From assembly GCA_947259225.1 (NCBI GenBank), contig CAMYLK010000003.1, positions 124,001 through 188,000 on the forward strand: a stretch of 64,000 nt of DNA, written 5' to 3'. This stretch comes from an uncultured Desulfobulbaceae bacterium. GTDB lineage: Bacteria > Desulfobacterota > Desulfobulbia > Desulfobulbales > Desulfobulbaceae. A program made the position numbers and the translations under genes. Every line of letters starts with the position of its first letter. The first letter of the stretch is position 1. Under the pieces are notes generated by a model, which was not told the DNA's origin, made no database searches, and saw only the letters and a list, made by a program, of their open reading frames with translations. Shown here in pieces: positions 43,252 through 54,330 of this stretch.

Positions 43252-45147
43252 TTATGTTACAGGTGATTTTTTAAATTTATTTGTTAAGGATTTAAGCCAG
43301 ATACCGCTCAGAAACCATGAATAGGCATAGGTACCGAGAATAATCAGCACAAAGGCTTTAACGATGTCCATGGTCGAACCGTCCAGAGAGAAACCGGGCA
43401 CAAAGCCGAACAGGAACGGTCCGAGATAGAGAAACTTGGCAAATTTAAAAGCTGAGAAAGCTGTTCTCCACATGTTGGCTTTGGCAATGGTTGCTCCCGC
43501 AAAAGCGGCAATGCATACCGGCGGTGTTATATTTGAATCCTGAGAAAGCCAGTAAACTATCATATGCGCGGCGATCTCGTTGACGCCCAGATGCGTCAAA
43601 GCCGGGACCGCTACCACTGCGGTAATCAGGTACGCGGCGGTAACAGGAACTCCCATGCCAAGTACCAGAGACGCCAGGGCGATAAGAAATATGGTAAGAA
43701 TGAGAGAACCCCCTGCCAGATCAATAACGATATCAGCAAAGGTAAGAACAAGCCCGCTGAAGGTCAGTACTCCAATAATAATGCCGATAACACCAACTGT
43801 GGCGCCGATCTTGAGGCTGCTTTCTGTTCCGGACCTGGCTGCTTCGATAAAGTTTGTCAAACCAGCTTTCATGTCTCTCCGGAAAACATACTGAAAGGCT
43901 GCTGCCGCAAGCACTCCGCCAATAGCCCAGCGTAGCGGTGAAACATCAAGTTTCAAAGGAGAAGTTTTCAACAGGGCGCCAATAATGACCGCAGTGGCGA
44001 TAATAGCCAGTGTCGGATCGATCTTTGTGTCTTTGCGAAACCAGCTGACCAGGATGCATGTAAGGGTCCCGAGAATAGCCGAATATCCAGGTGAAAAGCC
44101 AGTGAGCATGAAAATGGTGATGACCACCAGGGGCATGATGTAGAACCATTCCTTCTTCAGGATCTCCCAGGCGCTGAACTCAGACTTCTCGCCAATAACA
44201 TTGTGCATTTTCGCTTCATAATGAACCATCACAAAGACCGAGAAAAAATACATGAGCGCAGGAAAGAGTGCGACCAGCATGATTCGTGAATATGGAACAC
44301 CGGTCAGCTCTGCCATGATGAATCCGCCCGCACCCATGATCGGCGGCATAAACATCCCGCCGATAGATGCTGCCGGTTCAATAGCGCCTGCTACATGCGG
44401 CCTGAAACCAGCCTTTTTCATCATGGGAATAGTAAAAGCGCCGGTTGAAACAGTATTAGCTATAGCACTGCCTGAAATTGAGCCGAACAACCCGGAAGCG
44501 ATAACCGCAACCTTTGCGGGGCCGCCAATCTTATGACCAACTGCGGCAAGTGGAAAATCGATGAAAAATTTCTGTGCTCCGCATTTTTCCAAAAAGGCTC
44601 CAAAAAGAACAAAGAGCAAAATATACGTTGCCAGGACATTGGCCATGATGCCGAATACGCCATCACTTTTGTAGAAGATCGAGGTGCAGAGCGCTGGAAA
44701 AGTATCACCTGCATGGGATATGATCTCAGGCATGGAATCACCGAACATGCCGTACATGAGCATCAGCACACCGATGATGACAAAGATATTACCGACAACG
44801 CGGCGGGCCAGTTCTATGCCGATCAACACACCGACCATGGCGACCGCCATGTCGAGCTGTGTCTCCATCCCGGTCCGGTAATTGATCGCCTCAAAATTAT
44901 ACATCCAGTAGCCTACGGTAACGATCGACAGGACAATGAGAATATAGTCCACAATACGCATGATAGTCGACTTGGAGCGGTACAGCAGAAAAACAAGGAC
45001 ATAGGTGATGATGACGTAGATGCCGCGATGATACTGGGTTGCGGCTGGTGAAATAACGGCAGAGTAAGAATAAAATAGCAACAATCCTATAGAACAGATA
45101 TCAAACAGGATCTGCTCAAACCGGTTCAGTTTGGAATACACAGTCAC
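43252..45147 (-). CDS. TRAP transporter fused 4TM/12TM permease (TAXI type)
   Basis: This is a 631-residue membrane protein with about 16-18 helices, combining the small (DctQ-like) and large (DctM-like) permease domains. The large domain shows SAIANTVSTGAFTIPMMKKAGF and GGFIMAELTGVP, which fit TAXI-TRAP permeases. It should take up an organic acid or a related solute with a Na+ gradient. The substrate-binding protein gene lies upstream, separated by a hairpin, and a USP gene follows. A truncated copy of its 3' end lies at 42036. Confidence 0.93.
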   Translation of the reverse strand: MTVYSKLNRFEQILFDICSIGLLLFYSYSAVISPAATQYHRGIYVIITYVLVFLLYRSKSTIMRIVDYILIVLSIVTVGYWMYNFEAINYRTGMETQLDMAVAMVGVLIGIELARRVVGNIFVIIGVLMLMYGMFGDSMPEIISHAGDTFPALCTSIFYKSDGVFGIMANVLATYILLFVLFGAFLEKCGAQKFFIDFPLAAVGHKIGGPAKVAVIASGLFGSISGSAIANTVSTGAFTIPMMKKAGFRPHVAGAIEPAASIGGMFMPPIMGAGGFIMAELTGVPYSRIMLVALFPALMYFFSVFVMVHYEAKMHNVIGEKSEFSAWEILKKEWFYIMPLVVITIFMLTGFSPGYSAILGTLTCILVSWFRKDTKIDPTLAIIATAVIIGALLKTSPLKLDVSPLRWAIGGVLAAAAFQYVFRRDMKAGLTNFIEAARSGTESSLKIGATVGVIGIIIGVLTFSGLVLTFADIVIDLAGGSLILTIFLIALASLVLGMGVPVTAAYLITAVVAVPALTHLGVNEIAAHMIVYWLSQDSNITPPVCIAAFAGATIAKANMWRTAFSAFKFAKFLYLGPFLFGFVPGFSLDGSTMDIVKAFVLIILGTYAYSWFLSGIWLKSLTNKFKKSPVT

Positions 45148-45256
45148 TCCTTACAGTTAAGTTAGGATATTTTATCTATAAAAAGACACTCCGACCGATA
45201 TTTCGATGTGGTGTAATGTTTATATTGAACACATTTAGCAACACGAAACAAAAAGC

Positions 45257-45286
45257 ACGGCAGGACGAAATGTATCGCCCTGCCGT
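45257..45286 (-). other. hairpin between the TAXI binding-protein and permease genes
   Basis: ACGGCAGG and CCTGCCGT form an 8-bp perfect stem, with inner CGA/TCG pairing. It lies in the 168-bp gap after the binding-protein stop and has no U-tract. Such hairpins can stabilise the upstream message and lower expression of the permease. Confidence 0.6.
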
Positions 45287-45315
45287 ATAAGATATTGAGT
45301 AAGGGGTATTTGTAT

Positions 45316-46284
45316 TTACAATATACCTTTTTCTTTCCAGAATTTTTCGGCGCCGGGATGCATCGGGGTTACTATACCGTCGGCGCCTGCCTTGACTGAC
45401 ATTGCTTTAAAAGTCTTTTTCTGACTGACCATATGCTTCAATCCTTCGTCGGTATAGATGAGCGACAGGAGCTTGTAGACCACGTCAGCCGGGACATCCT
45501 TGTTTGCAACCCAGAGAGCTGAATCCTGGAACGAAGGAGTCTCTTTGTCTACACCCTTGTAGGTGCCGGCAGGGACTGCCAGTTTAGAGAAGTAAGGGTA
45601 TTTTTCGTAGAACCCGGAAGCTGTTGCATCTGCACCAAGATCGATCAAATCGATATCATTGGTCTGGGCTGCCATGATAACCGCTCCTGACGGGAAGGCG
45701 GTAAAGAGCCAGAAAGCATCAAGCTGGTTATTGCCGAACGCCTGTGCGGCATCGTTATATCCCATGGCGTTGCGCTCGATCTTGTCCCAGACACCCATAT
45801 GGGTGAAAAAGAGTTCACAGTTGGCGAAGGCACCTGATCCTGCATTACCGACGCCGACTTTCTTGCCGACCAGGTCCTTGGTCGATTTGATGCCGGAACC
45901 CTTGCGGACTACCAGTTGGCCAGGTGCGCCATAAAGAAAACTTACGGCCATAACATTCTCATACTTATTGGTATCGTTTTTCATCATGCCGTTGCGGCCG
46001 AGATAAACGTGACCAGAATAGACAACTCCAAAATCAGACTTGCCTGCATTGACTTTACGCAGGTTCTCTACCGAACCGGCCGAGGACTGGGCCTTGACAG
46101 TGAACTCCGCAATATCCTGCACAGGCTGATAGGTTTGCACGGCATTGGCAACAACCTGGAATGTACCTCCGGCAGGGCCTCCGCCGAATACAATTCGTTT
46201 CTTAGCCGAGGAATCATTCACAGTTCCCAGGGTCATTACCAGACCAAGACACAGGGCAGCCATAAGGCCAAATACATTTTTCAT
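45316..46284 (-). CDS. TAXI family TRAP solute-binding protein
   Basis: This is a 322-residue periplasmic binding protein with a signal peptide (residues about 1-27) and the TAXI mark GGGPAGGTFQVVANAV near the start of the mature domain, then DFGVVYSGHVYLG and GNAGSGAFANCELFF. It captures a solute and hands it to the fused permease downstream. The start ATG 46284 follows GAGGG; a GTG five codons earlier is the alternative. The ligand is unknown; glutamate and other organic acids are known for relatives. Confidence 0.92.
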   Translation of the reverse strand: MKNVFGLMAALCLGLVMTLGTVNDSSAKKRIVFGGGPAGGTFQVVANAVQTYQPVQDIAEFTVKAQSSAGSVENLRKVNAGKSDFGVVYSGHVYLGRNGMMKNDTNKYENVMAVSFLYGAPGQLVVRKGSGIKSTKDLVGKKVGVGNAGSGAFANCELFFTHMGVWDKIERNAMGYNDAAQAFGNNQLDAFWLFTAFPSGAVIMAAQTNDIDLIDLGADATASGFYEKYPYFSKLAVPAGTYKGVDKETPSFQDSALWVANKDVPADVVYKLLSLIYTDEGLKHMVSQKKTFKAMSVKAGADGIVTPMHPGAEKFWKEKGIL

Positions 46285-46574
46285 TTTGTTTTCCCTCACT
46301 GTTTGTTATTCAGCAGTCAACTAAGCTGACTGCAGATAGACTTACGCCAAGCAGAATACCACAATATGGTACACGCCTTTACATCAACAACTACTAGTCA
46401 CGAAACGACAGGACGTCAAATTGAATTTTGTCTTACAACCCTTTTAATTTAATCCGTTCGAAGAACAACTGATAGTTTAATTATATTAAATCAAACCCTA
46501 TACTCAAATTGATTTTTCATTTCGAACTACATTTTTCAGGGCGTAAAATACTATGAGCAATAGTTGAAGTTAAT

Positions 46575-48311
46575 TTACATGGCCACCAGGGGGAGATAAT
46601 CTGGCTCCCATCTCATTTTACGAATCAGCTCATTCAGGCGTGTCGTATCGTTATCATGGTGAAAGGTTGAAAACGCGCACGGCCTGCTTACACCGAGATG
46701 TATAGCAGCATCACCAACGGCCTGGGCGACCATAAGGGTGACATCGTTTAGTTTCGTCACATCCGGAACAAGGCACCCCTGTTTCATCTCATCATGGGTT
46801 ACAAAGTCCGAGACTGCCCTGGCTGCTGCAGTAAAAAATTCAGGCAGGACTTCACGCGCCCCTGAGGCGAGTACACCAAGACCTACGCCTGGAAAAACAA
46901 AAACATTATTGCACTGGCCAATCCTATATTTTTTCCCGTTATACTCAACATCAGGAAATGGAGAGCCGGTTCCCATCAGTACCCTTCCGTCTGTCCATCG
47001 GTACAGATCATCAGGTATGGCCTCAGACATGACGGTTGGATTGGAGAGCGGCATTACCACGGGCCGATCAGTGTTTTCGAGAACAGAACAAACCACATCC
47101 TTGTCAAAACATCCTGCCTGTCCCGAAGTTCCAACCAGCACCGTGATGCCTGCTTTTTGGACAACATTCAAAAGTGACAGGTCACTCTCGTCTTTCAGCC
47201 ATTGAAGATGAGACGGGTCCTTGGCAAATTTCTCTTTGTAAGGGAGCAACGTTCGTTCAGTCGTAATGAGCCCTCTTGAATCCAGAGTAAATATTTTTTC
47301 CCTGGCGGCCTCAACGGTCAAACCTTCCTCGCACAGCGCGGTTTCTATCTGTTCGGCAATACCCACTCCGCCCGCACCGGCACCGTGAATCAGGAAAACC
47401 TGGTCCGTAAGCTTTTCCTTTTTGATCTTCATTGCAGTGAGAATTCCTGCAAGTGCCACTGAACCGGTCCCCTGGATGTCATCATTAAATGAAATCAGGT
47501 CGTGCAGATACGAATCCCTTATTGCAAAGGCGTTCTGTTTCGAAAAATCCTCCCACTGACACAAAGCATTTGGAAATACATTGCGGAATGCCCGGGCAAA
47601 TCGCTGAACAAAATTTATATAATCATCACCTGTCAAACGGCGATGTCGCCAGCCGAGATATTCATCGTCGTTTAACAGATCCTCGTTGTCTGTTCCAACA
47701 TCCAGGGAAATGGGCAGGCAATGCCATGGTGCTATTCCGGCGCCCTGGGTATAAAGCATGAGTTTGCCAAGACAGATGGCTATCCCGCCAGCTCCCTGGT
47801 CGCCTATCCCCAGAATACCCTGATTGTCAGTCACCACCGCTACCCGGATGTCACGATGCATGAAACGACGCAGCACATCTTCGGCATGATCGATATTATC
47901 AGGAAAAAAATGCAGACCTGCAGCTGAACGGAACATAGAGGAGTAATGTTGACAGGCAAGACCAACCGTCGGAGTGTAAATTATTGACATGTACCTGGCA
48001 ATATCACTTTTTATCAGGGCATGGGCAAGGGTCACATTACGGTCAAAAAGAGAGCGGATGTAAATAAAGCGCTCGATATCGGTTTCCTTTTCCTCAACCT
48101 TGGTTTTGCTGTTTTGCACCTGCTTTTCCAGGCCGCGTATTGTCGGTGGCAGCATGCCGGTGAGACCGAGCTTATCTCGTTCTTCACGGGTAAACGCAGC
48201 CCCCTTGTTGACGTAACTGTTTCCATGAATAGCAAGACCGCTGCTGTACACATAAATTTCCCTGGTATTGCCGTACTCGTCGTACTTCAACATATAGGAA
48301 TGCTCAGTCAT
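46575..48311 (-). CDS. NAD-dependent malic enzyme
   Basis: This 578-residue enzyme decarboxylates malate to pyruvate with NAD(P). Sequence marks are YTPTVGLACQHYS, VVTDNQGILGIGDQGAGGI, the catalytic QWEDFSKQNAF, the Rossmann loop IHGAGAGGVGIA, and LSNPTVMSEA. The length fits the large-subunit (SfcA/MaeA or eukaryote-like) type rather than the short 400-residue type. It is divergent from the radical SAM gene; their starts face each other across about 116 bp. Confidence 0.95.
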   Translation of the reverse strand: MTEHSYMLKYDEYGNTREIYVYSSGLAIHGNSYVNKGAAFTREERDKLGLTGMLPPTIRGLEKQVQNSKTKVEEKETDIERFIYIRSLFDRNVTLAHALIKSDIARYMSIIYTPTVGLACQHYSSMFRSAAGLHFFPDNIDHAEDVLRRFMHRDIRVAVVTDNQGILGIGDQGAGGIAICLGKLMLYTQGAGIAPWHCLPISLDVGTDNEDLLNDDEYLGWRHRRLTGDDYINFVQRFARAFRNVFPNALCQWEDFSKQNAFAIRDSYLHDLISFNDDIQGTGSVALAGILTAMKIKKEKLTDQVFLIHGAGAGGVGIAEQIETALCEEGLTVEAAREKIFTLDSRGLITTERTLLPYKEKFAKDPSHLQWLKDESDLSLLNVVQKAGITVLVGTSGQAGCFDKDVVCSVLENTDRPVVMPLSNPTVMSEAIPDDLYRWTDGRVLMGTGSPFPDVEYNGKKYRIGQCNNVFVFPGVGLGVLASGAREVLPEFFTAAARAVSDFVTHDEMKQGCLVPDVTKLNDVTLMVAQAVGDAAIHLGVSRPCAFSTFHHDNDTTRLNELIRKMRWEPDYLPLVAM

Positions 48312-48427
48312 TGGATCAGTCTCCTGAATGGTTGTGGAGGGTTGTTGAGTTTGTTATAACCTGTCTCAGTATAAAAAGATCGTCAAAAACAGTTGTTGAT
48401 CTTATCACTTTCGACCTTCAAGAGGCA

Positions 48428-49477
48428 ATGACAAGCTGGCAGAAACTGATAAAAAACAGCATTACCCACCCTGATCAGCTCTCCCGGTTAGTTGATGTTG
48501 ACCCTGGGGAAATCGAAGAGGTATGCAGTATCTATCCCATGCGAATCAACCCATATTATATGGGACTTATTCAACAGACGGGTAAATCTCTCTGGCGCCA
48601 AGCCATTCCGGACATTTTGGAACTCCATGATGAGACCGGCATGGAAGACCCGCTTGATGAAGAAAACCTGAGCCCGGTCCCCAATCTGGTTCACAAATAC
48701 CCTGACCGTGTCCTTTTCCTAGTGAGCAGCCAGTGTTCAATGTATTGCAGGTTCTGTACCCGGAAACGCAAGGTGGGTCGTAAAGAGATGGTTATTGATG
48801 ATGAATCCATCCGTGCAGGGCTTGACTATATAAAAAAGAACAGAGCTATCCGTGAGGTTTTACTGTCCGGTGGAGACCCGTTGATGCTGAACGATAATCG
48901 ACTTGAACAAATCTTGAACGCTGTCCGGGAAATAAACTCCGTCGAAGTCATCAGGATCGGTACCAGGATTCCATGCACGCTGCCCATGCGCGTCACCAAG
49001 AAACTTGTCGCCATGCTGAAAAAATACCATCCTCTCTACATTAACACCCATTTTAATCATCCCGCAGAAATCACTCAGGAAGCCGAACTGGCGTGTTCAA
49101 AACTTGCTGATGGTGGCATCCCACTTGGTTGCCAGACGGTTCTGCTCAGAGGTGTCAACGATAACAAGCACATCATGCAGGAATTGATGTGTAAGCTTCT
49201 CAAGCTGAGAGTCAAACCTTATTATTTGTTCCAGGCTGATTTAACCAGGGGGGCGGATCACTTCCGGACCCCTATTGAATCCGGACTCGAAATCATGCAC
49301 CATCTCATCGGCAGGATTTCGGGTATGGCTGTACCGACGTATGCTGTTGATGCACCGGGCGGGGGTGGAAAAATTCCATTAACCCCGGAGTTCATTACAT
49401 CACTTGACGACAATACTCTTAACTTCCTGAATTACCTGGGCAAACCATATACCTACCCCAATTGCCCGTACGAATAA
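48428..49477 (+). CDS. KamA-family radical SAM aminomutase
   Basis: This 349-residue protein has the radical SAM triad C-x3-C-x2-C in SQCSMYCRFCTRKRKVG near residue 100 and the KamA marks LLSGGDPLML, TRIPCTLPMR, and VDAPGGGGKIPL. Members are lysine 2,3-aminomutases, glutamate 2,3-aminomutases or EpmB, all with PLP bound to a C-terminal Lys. It is shorter than classic KamA (about 416) and near EpmB size, so the substrate is open. ATG 48428 is favoured by GAGG just upstream; a longer frame would run back over the malic enzyme start. Confidence 0.88.
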   Translation: MTSWQKLIKNSITHPDQLSRLVDVDPGEIEEVCSIYPMRINPYYMGLIQQTGKSLWRQAIPDILELHDETGMEDPLDEENLSPVPNLVHKYPDRVLFLVSSQCSMYCRFCTRKRKVGRKEMVIDDESIRAGLDYIKKNRAIREVLLSGGDPLMLNDNRLEQILNAVREINSVEVIRIGTRIPCTLPMRVTKKLVAMLKKYHPLYINTHFNHPAEITQEAELACSKLADGGIPLGCQTVLLRGVNDNKHIMQELMCKLLKLRVKPYYLFQADLTRGADHFRTPIESGLEIMHHLIGRISGMAVPTYAVDAPGGGGKIPLTPEFITSLDDNTLNFLNYLGKPYTYPNCPYE

Positions 49478-49588
49478 ATATTTAACAAGAATTTATCTTT
49501 GAATAGGAACCAAATAACGATATAATATGTAATACTTACGCGATGACAGCACGTTATCCTAATCCATACATCCAGTAACAGACAAACT

Positions 49589-49951
49589 ATGACTTCTATG
49601 AGCAATAGACATTTTTCACAACCGCATCCACTCTCTTACCTGAAAACGGTATTGTATATCCCCCGGTTGACTGTCATCGTTCCACTGCTGATACTCACAT
49701 CAGGTCCAATTCCAGGTCTTGCTGAAGAAAGCTGTTCAGAATTACTGACAAACCGTTGCGAAGTATGTCATTACAACACCCGGGTATGTCAGAAAGTACA
49801 GCGTAAAAAGGGAAAAAGCTCCTGGAAGAGGACTGTTAAAAATATGGTTAAGCAGGGAGCAAAACTTGATAAAGCAGAGCAGAAAAAACTGGTAGACTGT
49901 TTAAGTAAGCCGACCCCTGAAATACTGGAGTTCTGTAATATTAAGAAATAG
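49589..49951 (+). CDS. small c-type cytochrome-like protein
   Basis: This is a 120-residue exported protein with a hydrophobic signal (about residues 20-42) and one haem site, CEVCH, near residue 56. Other Cys follow (RVCQKV, DCLSK, EFCNIKK). A Lys-rich region (QRKKGKSSWKRTVKNMVKQG) lies between them. It looks like the monohaem protein at 26592 in general plan but is not the same family. It should work in the periplasm; its partner may be the NapC-like protein downstream on the other strand. Confidence 0.72.
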   Translation: MTSMSNRHFSQPHPLSYLKTVLYIPRLTVIVPLLILTSGPIPGLAEESCSELLTNRCEVCHYNTRVCQKVQRKKGKSSWKRTVKNMVKQGAKLDKAEQKKLVDCLSKPTPEILEFCNIKK

Positions 49952-50076
49952 TAATTATAACAACGCCAGGACCAACTTTTCTATAATAATGAAGAAATGG
50001 GGAGCCAGGCCGAAATCTCCCCCCCTTTTAATATGCTCCTCAATCTGTTGCAGCTTCCGAGCTGATATCCGGCCGG

Positions 50077-51543
50077 TTATTCACCTTCTTTTATAATTGA
50101 ACTTCTCAAAATATCTGAAATGTCTCTGGCCGGTTCGTCCTCAACCAGGATGATATGACAGGCATCGCAGTCCTGGGTTATTTTCTTGCCGGTTTCTGAT
50201 CCAAATTCATCGTTATGACAACGGAAACATCCTTTATCTTCCCTGTGAGAGGCAAAGCTCTTATAGGTGTTCCAATCAATATTCATGCTCGGAAAAACGT
50301 TTTCCACATACGCCTGCTGGACTCCTATTACAGCCTGCTTTAACAGATCCTCTTTCTGTGCAACAATTTCAGGATATTCCGTTCGGTACCAGTCCATCAG
50401 TTCCCTGGCAATACCCCTCCTGGCAACATCCTGGGAAGCATATTTCTTTGTTATTGCCACAAGGCCCTGTCTCTTTATATAAGGTATTTCACGAGGAATC
50501 ACGCCATTCACTATCTTCTGGTCCATTGCATCTTCGGCACTGAGGAACACATGGGTCGGGCGGTTATGGCAATCCATACAATCCATGACATTCGTATGCA
50601 TGCCCTCTGACTTTCCTGAAATGGCACCTTTTTTACGGTAAACGGTTTCATCCTTGTTCTTTTTATCAATCAGGGTCACTTCGCTTATATCCATGTGATC
50701 TTCTGAAGCGACAAATTCTACCTGATTGTTATCGGAAATATGCCAGTGAATATCATGTGCTTCCCTGCCGCTTATATCACCGGAACCTATCTTCATCACC
50801 ATGACTGTCTGAATATGGGTATTTTTTTCATCCGGCAGGAATTTGTCATATATATACAGTTTATCACCATGGAAGATTTCAGGGCGATGACAACCTTCGC
50901 ATGTTTCCCGTTCTGGCCGCAAGGCTGTGATTGGAGTTTTAATCGGCCGGCTGTAGGAATCAAAGGTAACTGCAACGAGCTGCCTGGCTCCGGAAAATTT
51001 CGATTTGGTAAACCATTCTGAACTTGCGCCGATGTGACACTTTACACAGGAGACCTGTGAATGGGCCGAATTCTTGTACGTCACGTATTCAGGCTCCATG
51101 ACCGTATGACAGAACTGTCCGCAGAAACTTACCGTGTCTGTATAGTGAAAGCCGGTGTACAGGAGAATACTTACTATGATAATCGTTACGAATGTTGTTA
51201 CCGATGTAATCAGCATCAACTTACGGATACGGGTAAATCTACCTGGACGGCTCAGCTCTTCCTCGATATACTCAAAAGTCAGCTGACCTATATCCTCTTT
51301 TTCTCCGCAAAAAAGAGCCCCCCCTATGATCATGAGCAAACCGACAACAAAGACCGGCCCCATGACCATGTAAATCAGGAAACCGAAATAAGGATTCTCC
51401 ACAACCCCCTGCATGTCTAGCAGGATAGAAATCAACAGTATGGGAAAAAGGATAATGACAATTATCCCGCCGACAAGAGAACACTTGCTGCGTGAGACGA
51501 AATTAATAATGCCTTTTACAATTTTTGAAGAAACCTGTGCCAA
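50077..51543 (-). CDS. NapC/NirT-like multihaem membrane cytochrome c
   Basis: This 488-residue protein has three N-terminal membrane helices (about residues 22-45, 55-78 and 108-130) and a periplasmic domain with haem sites CVKCH, CEGCH, CMDCH, CFRCH and CDACH. A further site, CGQFCH, has three residues between the Cys instead of two, at the place of the first NapC haem. NapC/NirT proteins take electrons from quinol and pass them to periplasmic reductases. It is about 60% longer than NapC. A paralogue lies at 60891. It lies 33 bp after ftsH. Confidence 0.85.
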   Translation of the reverse strand: MAQVSSKIVKGIINFVSRSKCSLVGGIIVIILFPILLISILLDMQGVVENPYFGFLIYMVMGPVFVVGLLMIIGGALFCGEKEDIGQLTFEYIEEELSRPGRFTRIRKLMLITSVTTFVTIIIVSILLYTGFHYTDTVSFCGQFCHTVMEPEYVTYKNSAHSQVSCVKCHIGASSEWFTKSKFSGARQLVAVTFDSYSRPIKTPITALRPERETCEGCHRPEIFHGDKLYIYDKFLPDEKNTHIQTVMVMKIGSGDISGREAHDIHWHISDNNQVEFVASEDHMDISEVTLIDKKNKDETVYRKKGAISGKSEGMHTNVMDCMDCHNRPTHVFLSAEDAMDQKIVNGVIPREIPYIKRQGLVAITKKYASQDVARRGIARELMDWYRTEYPEIVAQKEDLLKQAVIGVQQAYVENVFPSMNIDWNTYKSFASHREDKGCFRCHNDEFGSETGKKITQDCDACHIILVEDEPARDISDILRSSIIKEGE

Positions 51544-51575
51544 TTTCTCACTCCTTGAATACTTTCTCCGGAAAC

Positions 51576-53426
51576 TCAGTCATTTTTAATTTTATCCGAG
51601 TCCTGTGCCCACGCTTGTTGTGCTTCCAGCAACTCTTCTTCCCTTCTCTTGGCGGTACAGGTATAAATTATTTCCATCTCCTCTTTGTCCAGCGTTTCAT
51701 TTACGAGAAGCATATCCGCCATGTAATCCAGGAAATCTATTTCCCGAGTTAAAATCTGCTTGGCCTTGTCATAACATTCTGAGATTATTCTTTTGACCTC
51801 CGTATCAATTATTCGTGAGGTCTCTTCACTGTAATGTCCACTTGACATTTGTTCGCCAAGGAATCCGCCTGCATCTGTAACATAGGACATAGGCCCGATT
51901 TCCTTGTCCATGCCCCACTTGCAGACCATATTTGTGGCGATCTCTACCGCCTGCTGGAAATCATCCTCTGCACCGGTTGTCTGCTGGTTCAAAGCAATCT
52001 CTTCGGCAACCCGCCCCCCCATTAGTATGGTGATGCGGGTCAACAGGTATTCCTTAGGATAGGCATGGCGGTCCTGCATTGGTAGTTGCTGGGTATGCCC
52101 CAGGGCTCTGCCTCTTGGAATAATGGTGATTTTGTGAAGCGGATCCGCTTCAGGCAGAAACTGGGTTAAAATGGCATGGCCGGCTTCATGAAAGGCCATG
52201 GTCTGACGATCCCGATCGCTGATAACCATTCCCTTGCGCTCAATGCCCATGAGTATCCTGTCCTTGGCCACATCAAAATCCTGAGTGTTGATAGCCTTCT
52301 TGGAAGTCCTGCCAGCAATAATTGCGGCTTCATTGACCAGGCTAGCCAGTTCTGCCCCTGTAAAGCCGGGTGTACTGCGGGCCACGTTTTCCATGTCAAC
52401 GTCCGAGGCAAGAGGCATATTTCGGGAATGAACTTTAAGGATCTGGAGGCGGCCCTTGACATCCGGGGGGAGAATATTGATCTGACGGTCAAAACGACCG
52501 GGCCTTCTCAAAGCAGGGTCAAGAATATCAGGCCGGTTGGTAGCAGCCAGGATAATAATGGTCTCGTCAGTGGCAAAGCCATCCATTTCAACAAGCAATG
52601 CGTTCAGGGTCTGGCCCCTTTCATCCTGTCCCGCAGAATCACCTCCGGCTGAACGATGGCCGCCCACAGCATCTATCTCATCAATAAACACAATACAAGG
52701 GGCGCTTTTCTTGGCCTCGCCAAACAGATCGCGAACCCGGGAAGCCCCTACCCCGACAAACATCTCGACAAAATCCGAGCCGCTTATACTGAAAAAAGGG
52801 ACTCCAGCTTCTCCGGCAACAGCCTTGGCCAGAAGCGTTTTACCGGTGCCCGGCGGCCCCTGAAAAAGAATGCCGCGGGGAATGACCGCGCCAAGTTTAC
52901 TGTATTTCTTTGGCTTCTGGAGGAAATCAATTATCTCGACAAGCTCTTCCTTCGCTTCCGGAACCCCTGCGACATCACGAAACGTACATGTCGTTGAAGT
53001 TGGCGAAAACGAATAATCCTTGTCCTTACCGGTGTCATCTTCCGCCGCCTTTTTGACCTGCTTACTGGCCAGGAAATACCAGGCCATCATGACAAGCAGT
53101 ACAGGAATGACAATACCCAGCAGGTTCCAGAGTGGTGCGGGACGGTCATTTTCACCATGGACTATAACATTTTTCTCAAGTAACCTGGGAAGCAGTTCCG
53201 GGACATCCGGAGAATAGGTTGTGAACTCCCGCCCAAAGGTGTCTACCATCTTTATGGTACCGCCTTTGAACCTTACCTGGGCAATTTCGTTGTTCTCGAG
53301 ACTGGTCAGGAATTCATTATAACTGACAGCCGGCTGCTTATTCTCCATATTCCAGAACAGCATAACGATGCCGCCGAGAATGCCGATAAGCACCAGGATG
53401 TATAAACTACGAATAAATGCTATCAC
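51576..53426 (-). CDS. ftsH: ATP-dependent zinc metalloprotease FtsH
   Basis: This 616-residue membrane protease has two N-terminal helices (about residues 5-24 and 100-120) around a periplasmic domain, then the AAA+ module (GPPGTGKT at about 205, IVFIDEID, and the [23 protein letters not shown]) and the zinc site HEAGH near residue 430. It degrades misassembled membrane proteins and some regulators. The final helix ends in a coiled region of the usual length. The downstream NapC-like gene starts 33 bp after its stop. Confidence 0.97.
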   Translation of the reverse strand: MIAFIRSLYILVLIGILGGIVMLFWNMENKQPAVSYNEFLTSLENNEIAQVRFKGGTIKMVDTFGREFTTYSPDVPELLPRLLEKNVIVHGENDRPAPLWNLLGIVIPVLLVMMAWYFLASKQVKKAAEDDTGKDKDYSFSPTSTTCTFRDVAGVPEAKEELVEIIDFLQKPKKYSKLGAVIPRGILFQGPPGTGKTLLAKAVAGEAGVPFFSISGSDFVEMFVGVGASRVRDLFGEAKKSAPCIVFIDEIDAVGGHRSAGGDSAGQDERGQTLNALLVEMDGFATDETIIILAATNRPDILDPALRRPGRFDRQINILPPDVKGRLQILKVHSRNMPLASDVDMENVARSTPGFTGAELASLVNEAAIIAGRTSKKAINTQDFDVAKDRILMGIERKGMVISDRDRQTMAFHEAGHAILTQFLPEADPLHKITIIPRGRALGHTQQLPMQDRHAYPKEYLLTRITILMGGRVAEEIALNQQTTGAEDDFQQAVEIATNMVCKWGMDKEIGPMSYVTDAGGFLGEQMSSGHYSEETSRIIDTEVKRIISECYDKAKQILTREIDFLDYMADMLLVNETLDKEEMEIIYTCTAKRREEELLEAQQAWAQDSDKIKND

Positions 53427-53736
53427 AAATCACCTGTAACAGACAAAATTTCCATACACTCTCCAGTGTAGAGCAACAGCTTGTCCATTCTTTATCAAAT
53501 GCCTTTTTTTTTATTTACATACTGCCCTTTGCAGAAAAACCTGTCAAGATTATAACATGCAGTATTCACGTAAATGTACAAAAATTTCTATATATTACAT
53601 AGTTCCACAACAAACAGCTGTATTATTCAGTAAAAGTTGTCTTGAATCATTACCAGGTGTAGGGTAATTGTGATGTATATTTTCCTGTTTACCCGATTGA
53701 ATGCAAGACTACTCCTTCCTGGCGGATCGCAACTAT

Positions 53737-54330
53737 ATGAAAGAGAAAACACCGCAAATCACCTGTAAAGATGCCCTGCAGCGCCTGATGGATGGCAATC
53801 ACCGTTTTGCCTCTGCCCGATCTGTTCACCCCAACCGTGATGCAGAACGGATTGAGGAACTTAAAGACCAGCAGGCTCCATATGCGGCCATCCTTACATG
53901 CGCGGATTCAAGGGTTGCACCGGAGGTGGTCTTCGATCAAGGCCTGGGTGACCTGTTTGTCGTCCGGGTTGCTGGCAACATCATCAATGACCAGTTACTG
54001 GGGAGCCTGGAATATGCGGCTGCTATACTCAAAGTCCCCATCATCATGGTCATGGGTCACACTGACTGCGGTGCGGTGAAAGCTGTTGCGAGCGGGGAAA
54101 AGCTTGAGGGGCATATTACGAGCCTGGCACCGTCTATTCTTCCCGCTCTGGAGGTGGCCGCAAACATGAAAGGAGAGTTCATTGACAATGCCATCAGGGA
54201 ATCGGCACGCATGACTGCGGAACTGCTTCGCAAAGCGGAACCTATCCTGCCAGACCTTGTCAACCAACAAAAACTCCAGATTGTTCCTGCCGTTTATATC
54301 CTTGAAACAGGCACGGTTGCTCTACTGTAA
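53737..54330 (+). CDS. beta-class carbonic anhydrase
   Basis: This 197-residue enzyme hydrates CO2. The zinc ligands appear as CADSRVAPE (Cys and the Asp-Arg dyad) and GHTDCGAVKA (His and Cys). The order and spacing fit plant-type (clade B-like) beta carbonic anhydrases. The ATG 53737 starts just before the conserved helix; an in-frame ATG at 53701 is an alternative, and neither has a strong ribosome site. The 3' end overlaps the convergent nucleotidyltransferase gene by 9 bp. Confidence 0.92.
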   Translation: MKEKTPQITCKDALQRLMDGNHRFASARSVHPNRDAERIEELKDQQAPYAAILTCADSRVAPEVVFDQGLGDLFVVRVAGNIINDQLLGSLEYAAAILKVPIIMVMGHTDCGAVKAVASGEKLEGHITSLAPSILPALEVAANMKGEFIDNAIRESARMTAELLRKAEPILPDLVNQQKLQIVPAVYILETGTVALL